Below are positions 1 to 9,017 of a DNA stretch of 64,000 bases, piece by piece (within the stretch, counting starts at the first letter, position 1; each line of letters opens with the position of its first letter). The position numbers were made by a program, and so were the translations under genes. The notes under the pieces were generated by a model. The model saw only the letters and a program-made list of their open reading frames with translations, did no database searches and was not told the DNA's origin. This DNA is from UBA4782 sp034430215 (GTDB lineage Bacteria > Chloroflexota > Anaerolineae > Anaerolineales > Anaerolineaceae): contig DAOUFE010000031.1 of NCBI GenBank assembly GCA_034430215.1, positions 143,687 through 207,686 of the forward strand, read 5' to 3'.

Positions 1-1
1 A

Positions 2-628
2 ATGGAAGGTGTTTTTGAGCTTGAGATCACCCACAGAGATGCCACCCAAAAACGCATTCATGTTTCAGCATCCACTATCAGTACTGATACGGGTCAATTC
101 ATTGGAGCGGTCTGGACAATCCGTGATGCATCTCAAAAAACTGAAGCAGAACAACCATACAGTGCCATGGTGGATCCTCTAACCGGGTTATATAACAAGA
201 ATTACTTTGAAAACGAGATCGACCAGCTTGAAATGAAACAAACCAGCCCGGTAAGTTTTATAGTGATCGATCTTGATCAATTTAAAATCGTAAAAGAAAC
301 CCTGGGCTTAGAAACTGGAGAGGACCTGTTGAAGTCAATGGCTCAGGTCTTACAAAATTCATTGAGGAAGAGTGATACAATCGCTCGGATCAACAAAGAC
401 CAGTTTGCTATTATTTTGCCTGGTGTTGAACCCGAAATCCTACAGGAAGTAATGAATCGCATCGAAGCAAATGCACAATATGCAAACGAAGTGTCAGACA
501 AGAAATATCTAATCAAGTTTTCCATGGGTGGCGATACGAACTTCACTGGTCAGGGGTTGCGTTCAACCATTGATAAAGCCAATGCTGATATGTTTCGTGA
601 GAAACGGTTAAAACAGAAGAATATCTAA
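2..628 (+). CDS. PAS-GGDEF protein, C-terminal part; degenerate GGDEF with intact I-site
   Basis: Only the C-terminal 208 residues are in the window; the reading frame is open to the left edge, so the true start lies upstream. Residues 1-45 look like the end of a PAS domain (a stretch ending in GAVWTIRDAS). Residues 58-200 are a GGDEF domain: DPLTGLYN at 58-65, VIDLDQFK at 88-95, and the active-site loop at 131-135. That loop reads NKDQF instead of GGDEF, so diguanylate cyclase activity is unlikely. The RxxD inhibitory site (RKSD, 122-125) sits exactly five residues before the loop, as in c-di-GMP-binding family members. I infer a c-di-GMP receptor or a dead enzyme used for signalling. Family call is firm; function is inference. 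Confidence 0.85.
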   Translation: MEGVFELEITHRDATQKRIHVSASTISTDTGQFIGAVWTIRDASQKTEAEQPYSAMVDPLTGLYNKNYFENEIDQLEMKQTSPVSFIVIDLDQFKIVKETLGLETGEDLLKSMAQVLQNSLRKSDTIARINKDQFAIILPGVEPEILQEVMNRIEANAQYANEVSDKKYLIKFSMGGDTNFTGQGLRSTIDKANADMFREKRLKQKNI

Positions 629-675
629 AGATGCAACCTTTCCTCCCCTTTTCCGTATATAGGAGTGAGGTAAAA

Positions 676-906
676 ATGACTGAAACAAATAAAAAACATG
701 GTGTTCCCTGGTTTTTATGGCCATTTTGGGCTATTTGGCGGCTGGTTGTGATCATTATTGAGTTGACAGGTAGAGTAGTCGGCGCCTTGATCGGATTGGC
801 ATTGCTTATTGTAGGTGTGGTTGTCAGCCTGACGGTTGTTGGTGCTATCGTAGGTATTCCAATAATCATTTTCGGATTCTTGTTGATCCTTCGCAGTCTG
901 TTCTAA
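676..906 (+). CDS. Small hydrophobic membrane protein, 76 residues
   Basis: The start at 676 is chosen because AGGAGTGAGG lies just upstream (661-670); an upstream in-frame start at 631 lacks a ribosome site. The protein has a short polar N-terminus (about 10 residues), a Trp/Pro-rich turn, and then two glycine-rich hydrophobic segments spanning roughly residues 18-45 and 48-74, which should form a helical hairpin in the membrane. I do not recognise a named family. It follows the GGDEF gene by 47 nt in the same direction and is closed by a strong terminator at 945-984, so it probably ends that transcription unit. Confidence 0.6.
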   Translation: MTETNKKHGVPWFLWPFWAIWRLVVIIIELTGRVVGALIGLALLIVGVVVSLTVVGAIVGIPIIIFGFLLILRSLF

Positions 907-944
907 ACACCAGGTATTTTTATTAATTGAGCCTGTCTGGTGAT

Positions 945-984
945 ATCCATGCCAGCCTATGCTGGCATGGATGATTTGTTTTTT
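945..984 (+). terminator. Intrinsic terminator
   Basis: A perfect 12-bp inverted repeat (945-956 with 961-972) with a 4-nt loop is followed by a T-rich stretch to 984. It separates the small membrane protein gene from the GNAT gene. Confidence 0.85.
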
Positions 985-1005
985 ACTTGAAACACAGTCA
1001 GGCTT

Positions 1006-1011
1006 TATAAT
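1006..1011 (+). promoter_or_regulatory. -10 box directly before the GNAT gene
   Basis: A consensus TATAAT ends 7 nt before the ATG at 1019, with no good -35 at 17 bp and no Shine-Dalgarno sequence between. If used, transcription would begin at or next to the start codon (leaderless mRNA). Confidence 0.45.
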
Positions 1012-1018
1012 TGGGGTC

Positions 1019-2026
1019 ATGGAAATCACCTGCCTGCATACCTTCCCCGAATCTCTTTGTGAAGAGTGGAATACGCTATTAGAAAAAAGTATTACCCGGG
1101 TTCCCTTTCTGCGATTTGAATATATGCATGATTGGTGGATCACACGCGGTGGAGGTGAATGGTCGAATGCAGAGCTGGTTTTAATCACTGCCAGAGAAAA
1201 TGGCAATCTGATCGCAGTTGCACCATTATTCTTTACCACCCTGACTGATGTGCCATCATTATTGTTTGTTGGAGCTGTCGAGATTTCCGATTTTTTGGAC
1301 TTCATTGTAAGCACAGAAAAACTATCTGCCTTTCTCAATAATTTATTTCCTTTTCTGGCACAATTGGATCTCCCCTGGAAACAGATGGTTCTCCATAACT
1401 TGCTGGATGATTCACCCTCTGACCCAATTCTGCAATCTGCAGCCCAAAAAGCAGGCTGGAAATTTCAGAAAGAAGCATTGCAGCCCTGCCCATATATCTC
1501 ATTATCAGATAGCTGGGAAACGTACCTAGCTGGAGTGGATAAAAAACAACGTCATGAAATTCGCCGAAAACTGCGGCGCGCAGAGGAGCTGGAAGTTCCC
1601 ATGCGCTTCCGAATTGCCGATGATCCTTCGAGGTTGAAACAGGATGCGGAGGACTTTATTTCTCTCATGGAACAAGATGATGATAAAGCAAAATTTCTCA
1701 CTGGTGCCATGCGGCTGCAGATACACCAGGTCATCCAAACCGCCTACCGGTGTGGCTATCTGAACCTGGCGTTTCTGGAATCGGGAGAGGAAAAAGTCGC
1801 TGCTTATTTGAATTTTGACTTTAACAATCGCATCTGGGTATACAACTCGGGAATGAATTATACCTACTATGAGAATTCTCCCGGTTGGGTGCTTCTGGGC
1901 AATATGATCCAATGGGCAATCGATAACAAACGTGAAGCGCTCGATTTTATGCGTGGGGATGAAGAATATAAATACCGTTTTGGCGCCGTTGATCGGTACG
2001 TCAATAAAATAACCATATCCAGGTAA
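1019..2026 (+). CDS. GNAT-fold acyltransferase of the CelD/BcsL type
   Basis: A 335-residue protein resembling the CelD/BcsL (Acetyltransf_6) GNAT family, often linked to extracellular polysaccharide production. The diagnostic central segment, a basic helix with KKQRHEIRRKLRRAEE around residues 162-177, is present. It is followed by the GNAT core with an acyl-CoA-site-like strand and a C-terminal RGDEEYKYRFG stretch typical of the group. I start at 1019 rather than 959: the upstream codons overlap the terminator tail and -10 box, and the hydrophobic pre-sequence looks accidental. The substrate cannot be told from sequence. No polysaccharide genes are adjacent; the next gene is nuoA. Confidence 0.75.
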   Translation: MEITCLHTFPESLCEEWNTLLEKSITRVPFLRFEYMHDWWITRGGGEWSNAELVLITARENGNLIAVAPLFFTTLTDVPSLLFVGAVEISDFLDFIVSTEKLSAFLNNLFPFLAQLDLPWKQMVLHNLLDDSPSDPILQSAAQKAGWKFQKEALQPCPYISLSDSWETYLAGVDKKQRHEIRRKLRRAEELEVPMRFRIADDPSRLKQDAEDFISLMEQDDDKAKFLTGAMRLQIHQVIQTAYRCGYLNLAFLESGEEKVAAYLNFDFNNRIWVYNSGMNYTYYENSPGWVLLGNMIQWAIDNKREALDFMRGDEEYKYRFGAVDRYVNKITISR

Positions 2027-2083
2027 GGTTGAAACTACAGAGAGCTAATCTTTCTTTAAATGTATTTCTTTTTCCGACAATTC

Positions 2084-2092
2084 TGATATACT
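2084..2092 (+). promoter_or_regulatory. Extended -10 promoter for the nuo operon
   Basis: TGATATACT is an extended -10 element (TG at 2084-2085, TATACT at 2087-2092) about 40 nt upstream of nuoA. No convincing -35 is seen. An AAGGA ribosome site precedes the nuoA ATG at 2132. Confidence 0.5.
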
Positions 2093-2131
2093 TAATCCAA
2101 CAACTCAGGCTTAACATCTTAAGGATGACAC

Positions 2132-2488
2132 ATGTTCAATGCGTATTTTCCTTTACTTGTTATTCTTTTAGTTGCGTTAGCGGTAGCCATTATTGCGGTA
2201 AGTCTGGGAATCCTCTTCGGTCCACGTCACCCTAACGAACGAAAATCTTCTCCTTACGAATCCGGCATGGTTCCTTTTGGAGCTGGAACCAGACGGGTAT
2301 CCGTACGCTATTACCTCATTGGTGTCCTATTCATCTTGTTTGACATCGAGGTAGTGTTCATTCTGCCCTGGGCGGTCTCTTTTCGCAGCCTTGGGGTTCC
2401 TGGGTTGATCCTAGTGATCATCTTTATCCTGATTTTAGAAGTTGCATTTATATATGCCTGGAAGAAGGGGGCGCTGGAATGGGAATAG
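2132..2488 (+). CDS. nuoA: NADH-quinone oxidoreductase subunit A
   Basis: Membrane subunit of complex I at the junction of the peripheral and membrane arms. The 118 residues give three transmembrane helices, normal for NuoA. The family signature is visible: a conserved PYESG segment near residue 44, the loop region that moves with quinone chemistry, followed by VRYYLIGVLFILFDIEVVF with its acidic residues in helix 2. It is the first gene of a 14-gene operon and overlaps nuoB by 10 nt, which argues for translational coupling. Confidence 0.96.
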   Translation: MFNAYFPLLVILLVALAVAIIAVSLGILFGPRHPNERKSSPYESGMVPFGAGTRRVSVRYYLIGVLFILFDIEVVFILPWAVSFRSLGVPGLILVIIFILILEVAFIYAWKKGALEWE

Positions 2489-2961
2489 AGCAAAAAGCTG
2501 GTGATTTGGGATTAGTGACCACAACTCTTGAACAAGCAGTGAATTGGGCAAGAACAAGTTCGATGTGGCCTATGCTTTTTGGTTTGGCATGCTGCGCGAT
2601 CGAAATGATGGCTGCCCAGGCATCCAGCTACGACATGAGCCGTTTTGGTATGGAGTTGATGCGTGCCAGCCCCCGCCAGTCAGATCTGATGATCGTTGCC
2701 GGAAGGGTGAGCCGTAAAATGGCACCTGTATTACGCAACCTGTATGATCAGATGCCCTCTCCCAAATGGGTGATCGCCATGGGTGATTGCGCAGCCTGCG
2801 GAGGTGTTTTCAATAATTACGCGGTTGTGCAGGGCGTAGATGAGATCGTTCCCGTAGATGTGTACATAGCAGGCTGCCCTCCCCGCCCCGAAGGATTGAT
2901 CCACGGGATTGTCAGTTTACATGAAAAAGTCAGGAAAGAGCAGATCAAAGATTGGGCATAA
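2479..2961 (+). CDS. nuoB: NADH-quinone oxidoreductase subunit B (N2 cluster)
   Basis: Carries the terminal 4Fe-4S cluster N2, which hands electrons to quinone. All four ligands are present: the tandem Cys pair C38-C39 (GLACCAIEMM), C104 (GDCAACGG) and C133 (AGCPPRPE). Length (160) is normal. The gene starts inside the end of nuoA and stops immediately before the nuoC ATG. Confidence 0.97.
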   Translation: MGIEQKAGDLGLVTTTLEQAVNWARTSSMWPMLFGLACCAIEMMAAQASSYDMSRFGMELMRASPRQSDLMIVAGRVSRKMAPVLRNLYDQMPSPKWVIAMGDCAACGGVFNNYAVVQGVDEIVPVDVYIAGCPPRPEGLIHGIVSLHEKVRKEQIKDWA

Positions 2962-3504
2962 ATGGGATCGCCCCGGCTGAAAGATAGAACCATGAAGAAA
3001 CCGTTCGATAGCATCATCAAAGACCTGTCTGAATCATTCAACACCACACCGCAAGAGTTTCGCGGAGAGGTCAGCTTCTATATACCTTCAGAGAGTTTGC
3101 TCAAATTGACTGCCGAACTGCATGATACACATGGTTTTAACATGCTCATTGATATCACCGCCGTAGATTACTGGCCTAAAACTGGCCATCGTTTCCATGT
3201 GGTTTACCATTTCCTCGATACTGACAGCAATCAAGTTATCTGCATACGTGTACCTGTAGATTCGCAAACCAGCAGTCTGCCGAGTATCAGCAGTATATAT
3301 GCCAATGCCACCTGGTACGAACGGGAAGTATGGGATATGTTCGGGTTGCGTTTCGAAGGCAACCCAGATATGCGCCGGATCTTGATGCCACACGATTGGG
3401 AAGGTCATCCTTTGCGCAAAGACTACCCTTTAGGTTATGAAGAAGTCGAATTCAGCATTAATTTCAGTGAAATTGACCTGAAAAAGTTGCATGGGAAAGA
3501 GTAA
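2962..3504 (+). CDS. nuoC: NADH-quinone oxidoreductase subunit C
   Basis: 30-kDa type subunit of the peripheral arm that packs against NuoD. The signature near the C-terminus is clear (YEREVWDMFGLRFEGNPDMRRIL, then DWEGHPLRKDYPLG). The ATG at 2962 abuts the nuoB stop; a second in-frame ATG at 2992 (MKKPFDS) is an equally possible start, since neither has a strong ribosome site. NuoC and NuoD are separate here, not fused as in E. coli. Confidence 0.95.
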   Translation: MGSPRLKDRTMKKPFDSIIKDLSESFNTTPQEFRGEVSFYIPSESLLKLTAELHDTHGFNMLIDITAVDYWPKTGHRFHVVYHFLDTDSNQVICIRVPVDSQTSSLPSISSIYANATWYEREVWDMFGLRFEGNPDMRRILMPHDWEGHPLRKDYPLGYEEVEFSINFSEIDLKKLHGKE

Positions 3505-3528
3505 GTTACAAGGCGTGTTTGAGGTGCA

Positions 3529-4758
3529 ATGACAGAGATCCGTGAAGTTTCCTTTGAAGAATTCAAACACCTGGTATCCGACCGGGCGATCAAAGGCGAG
3601 ACCATGCTCCTCAACATGGGACCACAACATCCATCCACGCATGGTGTGTTGCGCCTGCTACTTGAACTGGATGGAGAGATTGTGGTGAATTGCGTACCCG
3701 ATATCGGTTTCTTGCATACCGGTGTCGAGAAGAACATGGAAAGCAAAACCTATCAGAAAGCTGAAGTGATGACTGACCGGCTGGATTACTTGAACCCAAT
3801 CGGTAACAACCTTGCGTATTGCCTGGCGGTGGAGAAATTGTGCAACCTGGACGTTCCTCCCCGCGCGCAGGTAATCAGGGTGCTGCTGGCAGAGCTGACT
3901 CGCATAGCTTCACACCTCCTCTGGTTGGGATCATCTGCTCTTGATCTGGGTGCCATGTCGGTTTTTCTCTACACGATGCGCGAACGAGAGATGGTGTTGG
4001 ATATCTTTGAATTATGCTCCGGACAACGCATGATGACCACCTTCATCCGACCGGGTGGGCTATGGCGAGATGTGCCAGTGGAGTTCGTTCCTGCGGTCGA
4101 ACAATTCTTGAAGATCATTCCAGCAAAGATCAAAGAATATGAAAGTCTGCTTCATGATAATCCGCTATTTATTGAGCGCACCCGTGGGATAGGGGTGATC
4201 AAGTCGGATGAATGTATCCAATGGGGTGTCACTGGACCGATTTTACGGGCAGGCGGCATGGCGTATGACCTTCGAAAGGCAAGGCCTTATTCGGGGTATG
4301 AACAGTTTGATTTTGATATCCCCACCCGACAGGAAGGCGATGTTTACGCCCGCTACGAGATCAGAATGGCAGAACTACGCGAGTCCCTAAAGATCGTGCG
4401 CCAGGCATTGGATAAGCTGCCAGGCGGAGAAATTCGGAGTAAGAACCGAAAATTCATTCCACCTCCCCGATCCGAAATTGGTACCAGCATGGAAGCACTC
4501 ATCCATCATTTCAAATTATGGACAGAAGGTTTTACCCCACCCGTTGGTTCTGTATATACAGCAACCGAATCACCTCGTGGCGAACTGGGAGTGTTTCTTG
4601 AATCCGATGGCACGCCCAAACCCTACCGAGTGCATTACCATACACCTTCTTTTGCTAACCTGCAGATCATGCCTCTGCTTACCCGCGGGCATTTTATCGC
4701 AGATGTGGTTGGAATTATCGCAAGTATTGATATTATTTTGGGAGATGCTGACCGTTGA
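3529..4758 (+). CDS. nuoD: NADH-quinone oxidoreductase subunit D
   Basis: 49-kDa type subunit forming the quinone site with NuoB; related to the large subunit of NiFe hydrogenases but without metal ligands. The quinone-site loop GPQHPSTHGVLR is at about residues 27-38. The GxYTATESPRGELG and final DxxxGDADR-type C-terminus are present. At 409 residues it is of family length. The stop codon overlaps the TTG start of nuoE. Confidence 0.97.
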   Translation: MTEIREVSFEEFKHLVSDRAIKGETMLLNMGPQHPSTHGVLRLLLELDGEIVVNCVPDIGFLHTGVEKNMESKTYQKAEVMTDRLDYLNPIGNNLAYCLAVEKLCNLDVPPRAQVIRVLLAELTRIASHLLWLGSSALDLGAMSVFLYTMREREMVLDIFELCSGQRMMTTFIRPGGLWRDVPVEFVPAVEQFLKIIPAKIKEYESLLHDNPLFIERTRGIGVIKSDECIQWGVTGPILRAGGMAYDLRKARPYSGYEQFDFDIPTRQEGDVYARYEIRMAELRESLKIVRQALDKLPGGEIRSKNRKFIPPPRSEIGTSMEALIHHFKLWTEGFTPPVGSVYTATESPRGELGVFLESDGTPKPYRVHYHTPSFANLQIMPLLTRGHFIADVVGIIASIDIILGDADR

Positions 4759-5294
4759 TCGAGCTACAGCGTAAATATCCAAAAGAAGTAGAAAGGATCC
4801 TGGCGAAATATCCGCCAGAATTCAAACGATCAGCCGTGATGCCGCTGCTTTACCTGGCTCAACGCGAGGATGGCAAGGTGAGCAAACAAGCAGTTGAGGA
4901 TATTGCAGCATTGACGGGTATTTCTACGACGGACGTAACTTCTGTTTTAGGTTTTTATACGCTCTTTCATGAAAAAGGTGGGCGGTATTTCATCCAGGTT
5001 TGCACTGACCTGCCCTGTGCTCTTTGTGGGGCTGAAACTTTCCTGCATCAGGTTTGTGATGCCTTAAAGATACAACCTGGAGAAACCACCCCTGATGGGC
5101 TATTTACAGTAGAAGAAGTGAAATGTATTGCTGCCTGCGATAAAGCGCCTGTTTTCCAGGTGCAGGGGAATGGTGAAATTACCTATCATGAGCACCAAAC
5201 CCTCGATAGTGCATTGAAAATCTTTGAAGAACTTAAAAAACGGGTATCTGTTAAAGCGAAGACTGAAAAGCTGGCTCCAAAGGATATGGTATGA
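4755..5294 (+). CDS. nuoE: NADH-quinone oxidoreductase subunit E (2Fe-2S N1a)
   Basis: Thioredoxin-fold subunit of the NADH dehydrogenase module. The four 2Fe-2S ligands are C83, C88, C124 and C128, in the usual C-x4-C and C-x3-C arrangement. Translation appears to start at TTG (4755), overlapping the nuoD stop by 4 nt; there is no closer ATG upstream of the conserved helix. The end overlaps nuoF by an ATGA junction. Confidence 0.95.
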   Translation: MIELQRKYPKEVERILAKYPPEFKRSAVMPLLYLAQREDGKVSKQAVEDIAALTGISTTDVTSVLGFYTLFHEKGGRYFIQVCTDLPCALCGAETFLHQVCDALKIQPGETTPDGLFTVEEVKCIAACDKAPVFQVQGNGEITYHEHQTLDSALKIFEELKKRVSVKAKTEKLAPKDMV

Positions 5295-6577
5295 GCGAAT
5301 ATATTCTTTTGCGCCATCGAAATATACCCGGGTTGAAACAATTGGATGTTTATCGCAAAAATGGCGGGTTTAAAACCTTTGAAAAAGCGGTAAAAACTCT
5401 CGAATCCTCTGCGGTACTCAACTTGATCAAAGATTCTGGGCTCCGCGGTCGTGGCGGGGCGGGATTTCCCACGGGAATGAAATGGAGTTTCTTGCCAGAT
5501 ACCCTCTGGCCACATTATGTAGTAGCGAATGCAGACGAATCAGAACCCGGCACTTTTAAAGACCGGGAAATCTTGGAGAATAACCCCTACCAGTTTCTGG
5601 AAGGTTTGATGTTGGCGTCCTTTGCTGTGAAGGCTGAAACTTCCTATATCTACCTGCGAGGTGAGTTCTGGCAGATCGCGTCCCAGATTGACACCTGTAT
5701 CCATGAACTTGAAAATACTGGCTTATTAGGAAGCAATCTTTTTGGTACTGGTTATTCTTTAAAAATTTTCACTCATATGGGGGCAGGCGCGTATATCTGC
5801 GGTGAAGAAACTGCCCTCCTCGAATCACTGGAAGGAAAATTGGGGCAACCCCGGCTTCGCCCGCCTTTCCCGGCAGTATACGGCTTATTTGGAAAACCAA
5901 CGGTCATCAACAATGTCGAAACCCTGACGAATGTTCCCCCCATCATTGAAAAAGGGGCTGCCTGGTACCGCCAGTTTGGCACAGAAAAAAGCCCGGGGGT
6001 AAAGATATTTTGTCTTTCAGGCAGGGTGAACAAGCCCGGGAACTATGAATTGCCTTTGGGCACTCCCTTCCGCCATCTGATCTATGAATTGGGCGGAGGA
6101 ATCATCAATGGTAAAAAGATCAAAGCCATCATGACCGCAGGCGCCTCATCTACTATAATCCCCGCCACTGAACAGGCGCTGGATACCCCTATGGATTATG
6201 AGAGTGTCCAGAACACACTCGGTGTACCCCTGGGGTCTGCTTCGGTCATCATTCTGGATGAAACCACCAATATGGCATCCCTGGTGAACAAGACGGTGGA
6301 ATTCTTCAGGCATGAATCCTGTGGGAAATGCACTCCATGCCGTGAGGGAACCTATTGGATGAACAACTTGACCCGCCGGATCCTGGAAACCCATGATCCT
6401 CAACAGGTAGACCTTTTAAACAGCGTGGCCAAACAGATCCAAAATAAATGCCTGTGTGCTCTGGGAGAATTTTCGACCATGGCAGTGGTGTCAGCTATTC
6501 AACATTTTCACGAGGATTTTCTTTCTGATCACAATGGTATTCCTTCTGATACATACAGACTGGAGGAACAGGCATGA
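5291..6577 (+). CDS. nuoF: NADH-quinone oxidoreductase subunit F (NADH/FMN site, N3)
   Basis: NADH- and FMN-binding subunit. The glycine-rich nucleotide loop RGRGGAGFPTG is at residues 52-62, and the FMN segment NADESEPGTFKDR follows. The N3 4Fe-4S ligands are C344, C347 and C350 (ESCGKCTPCREG), plus a cysteine at 387 or 389. Length (428) is typical. Overlaps of 4 nt at both ends show tight coupling with nuoE and nuoG. Confidence 0.97.
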   Translation: MSEYILLRHRNIPGLKQLDVYRKNGGFKTFEKAVKTLESSAVLNLIKDSGLRGRGGAGFPTGMKWSFLPDTLWPHYVVANADESEPGTFKDREILENNPYQFLEGLMLASFAVKAETSYIYLRGEFWQIASQIDTCIHELENTGLLGSNLFGTGYSLKIFTHMGAGAYICGEETALLESLEGKLGQPRLRPPFPAVYGLFGKPTVINNVETLTNVPPIIEKGAAWYRQFGTEKSPGVKIFCLSGRVNKPGNYELPLGTPFRHLIYELGGGIINGKKIKAIMTAGASSTIIPATEQALDTPMDYESVQNTLGVPLGSASVIILDETTNMASLVNKTVEFFRHESCGKCTPCREGTYWMNNLTRRILETHDPQQVDLLNSVAKQIQNKCLCALGEFSTMAVVSAIQHFHEDFLSDHNGIPSDTYRLEEQA

Positions 6578-9003
6578 GTAAACAGGTAACCCTGACGATC
6601 GACAAGAAAACTGTAACTGCTCCTGCCGGCATGATGATAGTCGATGCAGCCAAAAGGATTGGTATTAAAATCCCCACTTTTTGCTATCACCCCAAAATGG
6701 AGCCAGTGGGGATGTGCCGCATGTGCCTGGTAGAGATTGGTAAGCCGGTGATAGATCGGGTTACTGGTCAGGTTCAGATGGATGAGAATGGTGCACCAAA
6801 GATACAATTTATGCCTAAACTTGAAACCTCCTGCACTACTCCCGTTTCAGAAGGAATGGTGGTTATCACAGACAGCGAGAAAGTAATCGCTGCCCGTAAA
6901 GAAATGCTGGAATTCCTGCTCACTTCACACCCATTGGATTGCCCGGTTTGCGATAAGGGTGGCGAATGTCCATTGCAGAACCTGACCTTGCAGTATGGGC
7001 CAGATACAAGCCGTTTCATCTATAGTGACAAGAAACATCTTCAAAAGCATTGTCCACTGGGCGAATTGATCATTCTTGATCGCGAGCGCTGTATCCAATG
7101 CGGCCGATGTGTGCGTTTTCAACATGAAGTGGTAGATGACCCGGTGATCGATTTTTACCAACGTGGCAGATCACTCGAGATCATTACCCAATCACAACCA
7201 GGGTTCGATTCGATCTTCTCTGGCAATACGACCGATATATGTCCGGTAGGTGCGTTAACAACGGCCGATTTCCGGTTCGGAGCCCGTCCCTGGGAATTGA
7301 ATCAGGCAGCTTCTATTTGCAACCATTGTGCAGTGAACTGCAACATTATGTACAACACCCGCCGTGAGGCAAAAAGTGAAGGCAGGATAATTATCAAGCG
7401 GGTAATGCCCCGCCAAAACGAACAGGTCAATGAGATTTGGATGTGTGATAAAGGCCGGTTTGTTTACCACTATTCCGAAAGTCCGGAGAGGCTTACACAG
7501 CCAATGGTACGAAAGGATGGATATCTGCAGCCAGTGGAATGGGAAGAAGCCATGCAGATGGTGGATGAGAACATGAAGTTCATGAGCGTCAACATGTTGA
7601 CCATCGCCGGCGGTAGACTTTCCAACGAAGACCTGTTCAACCTGGCAGTTCTCACCCGGGAGCGAGCTGGTAAGGCAGTATTGTATACAGAAATGGCTGG
7701 CGGTGATATCGTCGCAAAAGTAGGCCTCAGCCAGGGCAGCAATCTCTCAGAATTGGGGAAAGGAGATGCCATATTAGTGGTTGCGTGTGATCTGCACGAA
7801 GAAGCCCCCATCTGGTGGCTGCGAGTAAAGCAAGCTGCAGAACGCGGTGCGACCTTGATCGTGATGACCCCCCGCAAGACCCGCCTGGAAAAGTACGCCA
7901 CCCACATTGTGCGCTACCAGTATGGAGAAGAAGTTCAAACGATTTCCGGTATGATACCCGGGGCTCGAAAACTGCCGGAAAATGCAAAGGAAGTTGCAGA
8001 AGCATTTGCTTCTGCGCAGAATGCGATCATCATTTTTGGTTCAGAAGGCATTGGCTTGCAAACTTCGTCTGCATTGGCAGCAGCCTGTGGTGATTTATTA
8101 AAGCTAACAGGTCATACAGGCAAGCCCAATAATGGATTGCTGCCAGCCTGGTTAAATGGGAATATGCAGGGTGCCTGGGAGATGGGATTTCGCCCAGATA
8201 TGGATTTAAAGACCACCCTGAAAAATGCAAAGGTGGTTTATATTGCAGGAGCAGACCCATCCGGGGATGATCCGGAATTGAAAGAAGCTCTTTCCCACGC
8301 AAAATTTGTGTTAGTTCAGGAAATGTTCCTGACCGAAACTGCCATGCAGGCGCATGTAGTTCTGCCAGTGCAGGCAATGCAGGAACGCGAGGGATCTTAT
8401 ACCTCCGGAGAGCGCCGTGTGCAGCGATTTTACCGGGCAATTGCGCCCCTGCCCGGTACACGCCCGGATTATGCGCTCACTGCAGAGATTGCTCAGAAGA
8501 TGGATATTCATATATCCAGTCAATCTGCCAGCCTGGTTTTCAATCAGATTGCCAGGGAAATTCCTGACTTTGCCGGATTAAGCTATCAAAAATTGGCTGA
8601 ATCGCCCGAACAGTGGCCGCCCATAGGCCGGAGCGACCTGTATTATGGCGGGACTGAGTACGATAACCATCAGGGAATTGGCGTGCAATTGAGCACGGCT
8701 GCAGATCGTGGAGAACCGTTGGAATGGGAAAAAGTATCTATTGAAAAGTCATCTACAAAGGATCTGCATATCGTTCCTGTGACAAGGCTATATGATAGAG
8801 GAACTCTTATGCGGCATACTTCTTTACTGGATGAACGCAAAGCACCTCTGGCTATCAGGGTTCATCCTTTAACCGCAAAGAAATTCCAGTTATCCCCAGA
8901 AAAAACCACCTCCATCAATGTTGGAGCAAAAACTCTGGAGGTTGCAGTAATTCTTGATGAAGATGTTCCGCAAAATGTGGCATTGCTGCCACGTAGTGTG
9001 TGA
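6574..9003 (+). CDS. nuoG: NADH-quinone oxidoreductase subunit G, with N7 cluster motif
   Basis: Largest peripheral subunit, 809 residues: an N-terminal ferredoxin-like region followed by a molybdopterin-oxidoreductase-type domain that no longer binds the cofactor. Visible ligands are C37/C48/C51/C87 for N1b, H119/C123/C126/C132 for N5, and C173/C176/C179/C223 for N4. A further C249/C252/C256/C291 set matches the extra N7 cluster, which occurs only in some bacterial enzymes. The stop overlaps the possible GTG start of nuoH. Confidence 0.96.
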   Translation: MSKQVTLTIDKKTVTAPAGMMIVDAAKRIGIKIPTFCYHPKMEPVGMCRMCLVEIGKPVIDRVTGQVQMDENGAPKIQFMPKLETSCTTPVSEGMVVITDSEKVIAARKEMLEFLLTSHPLDCPVCDKGGECPLQNLTLQYGPDTSRFIYSDKKHLQKHCPLGELIILDRERCIQCGRCVRFQHEVVDDPVIDFYQRGRSLEIITQSQPGFDSIFSGNTTDICPVGALTTADFRFGARPWELNQAASICNHCAVNCNIMYNTRREAKSEGRIIIKRVMPRQNEQVNEIWMCDKGRFVYHYSESPERLTQPMVRKDGYLQPVEWEEAMQMVDENMKFMSVNMLTIAGGRLSNEDLFNLAVLTRERAGKAVLYTEMAGGDIVAKVGLSQGSNLSELGKGDAILVVACDLHEEAPIWWLRVKQAAERGATLIVMTPRKTRLEKYATHIVRYQYGEEVQTISGMIPGARKLPENAKEVAEAFASAQNAIIIFGSEGIGLQTSSALAAACGDLLKLTGHTGKPNNGLLPAWLNGNMQGAWEMGFRPDMDLKTTLKNAKVVYIAGADPSGDDPELKEALSHAKFVLVQEMFLTETAMQAHVVLPVQAMQEREGSYTSGERRVQRFYRAIAPLPGTRPDYALTAEIAQKMDIHISSQSASLVFNQIAREIPDFAGLSYQKLAESPEQWPPIGRSDLYYGGTEYDNHQGIGVQLSTAADRGEPLEWEKVSIEKSSTKDLHIVPVTRLYDRGTLMRHTSLLDERKAPLAIRVHPLTAKKFQLSPEKTTSINVGAKTLEVAVILDEDVPQNVALLPRSV

Positions 9004-9017
9004 ACTGTTTGGTGAGG

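Noticed and set aside
715..1338. Long minus-strand ORF of 207 codons opposite the GNAT gene
   Set aside because: It crosses a terminator and two plus-strand genes, has low-complexity antisense-like composition and no ribosome site.
2029..2235. Short ORF between the GNAT gene and nuoA
   Set aside because: It runs out of frame across the nuoA promoter, ribosome site and start; composition is not protein-like.
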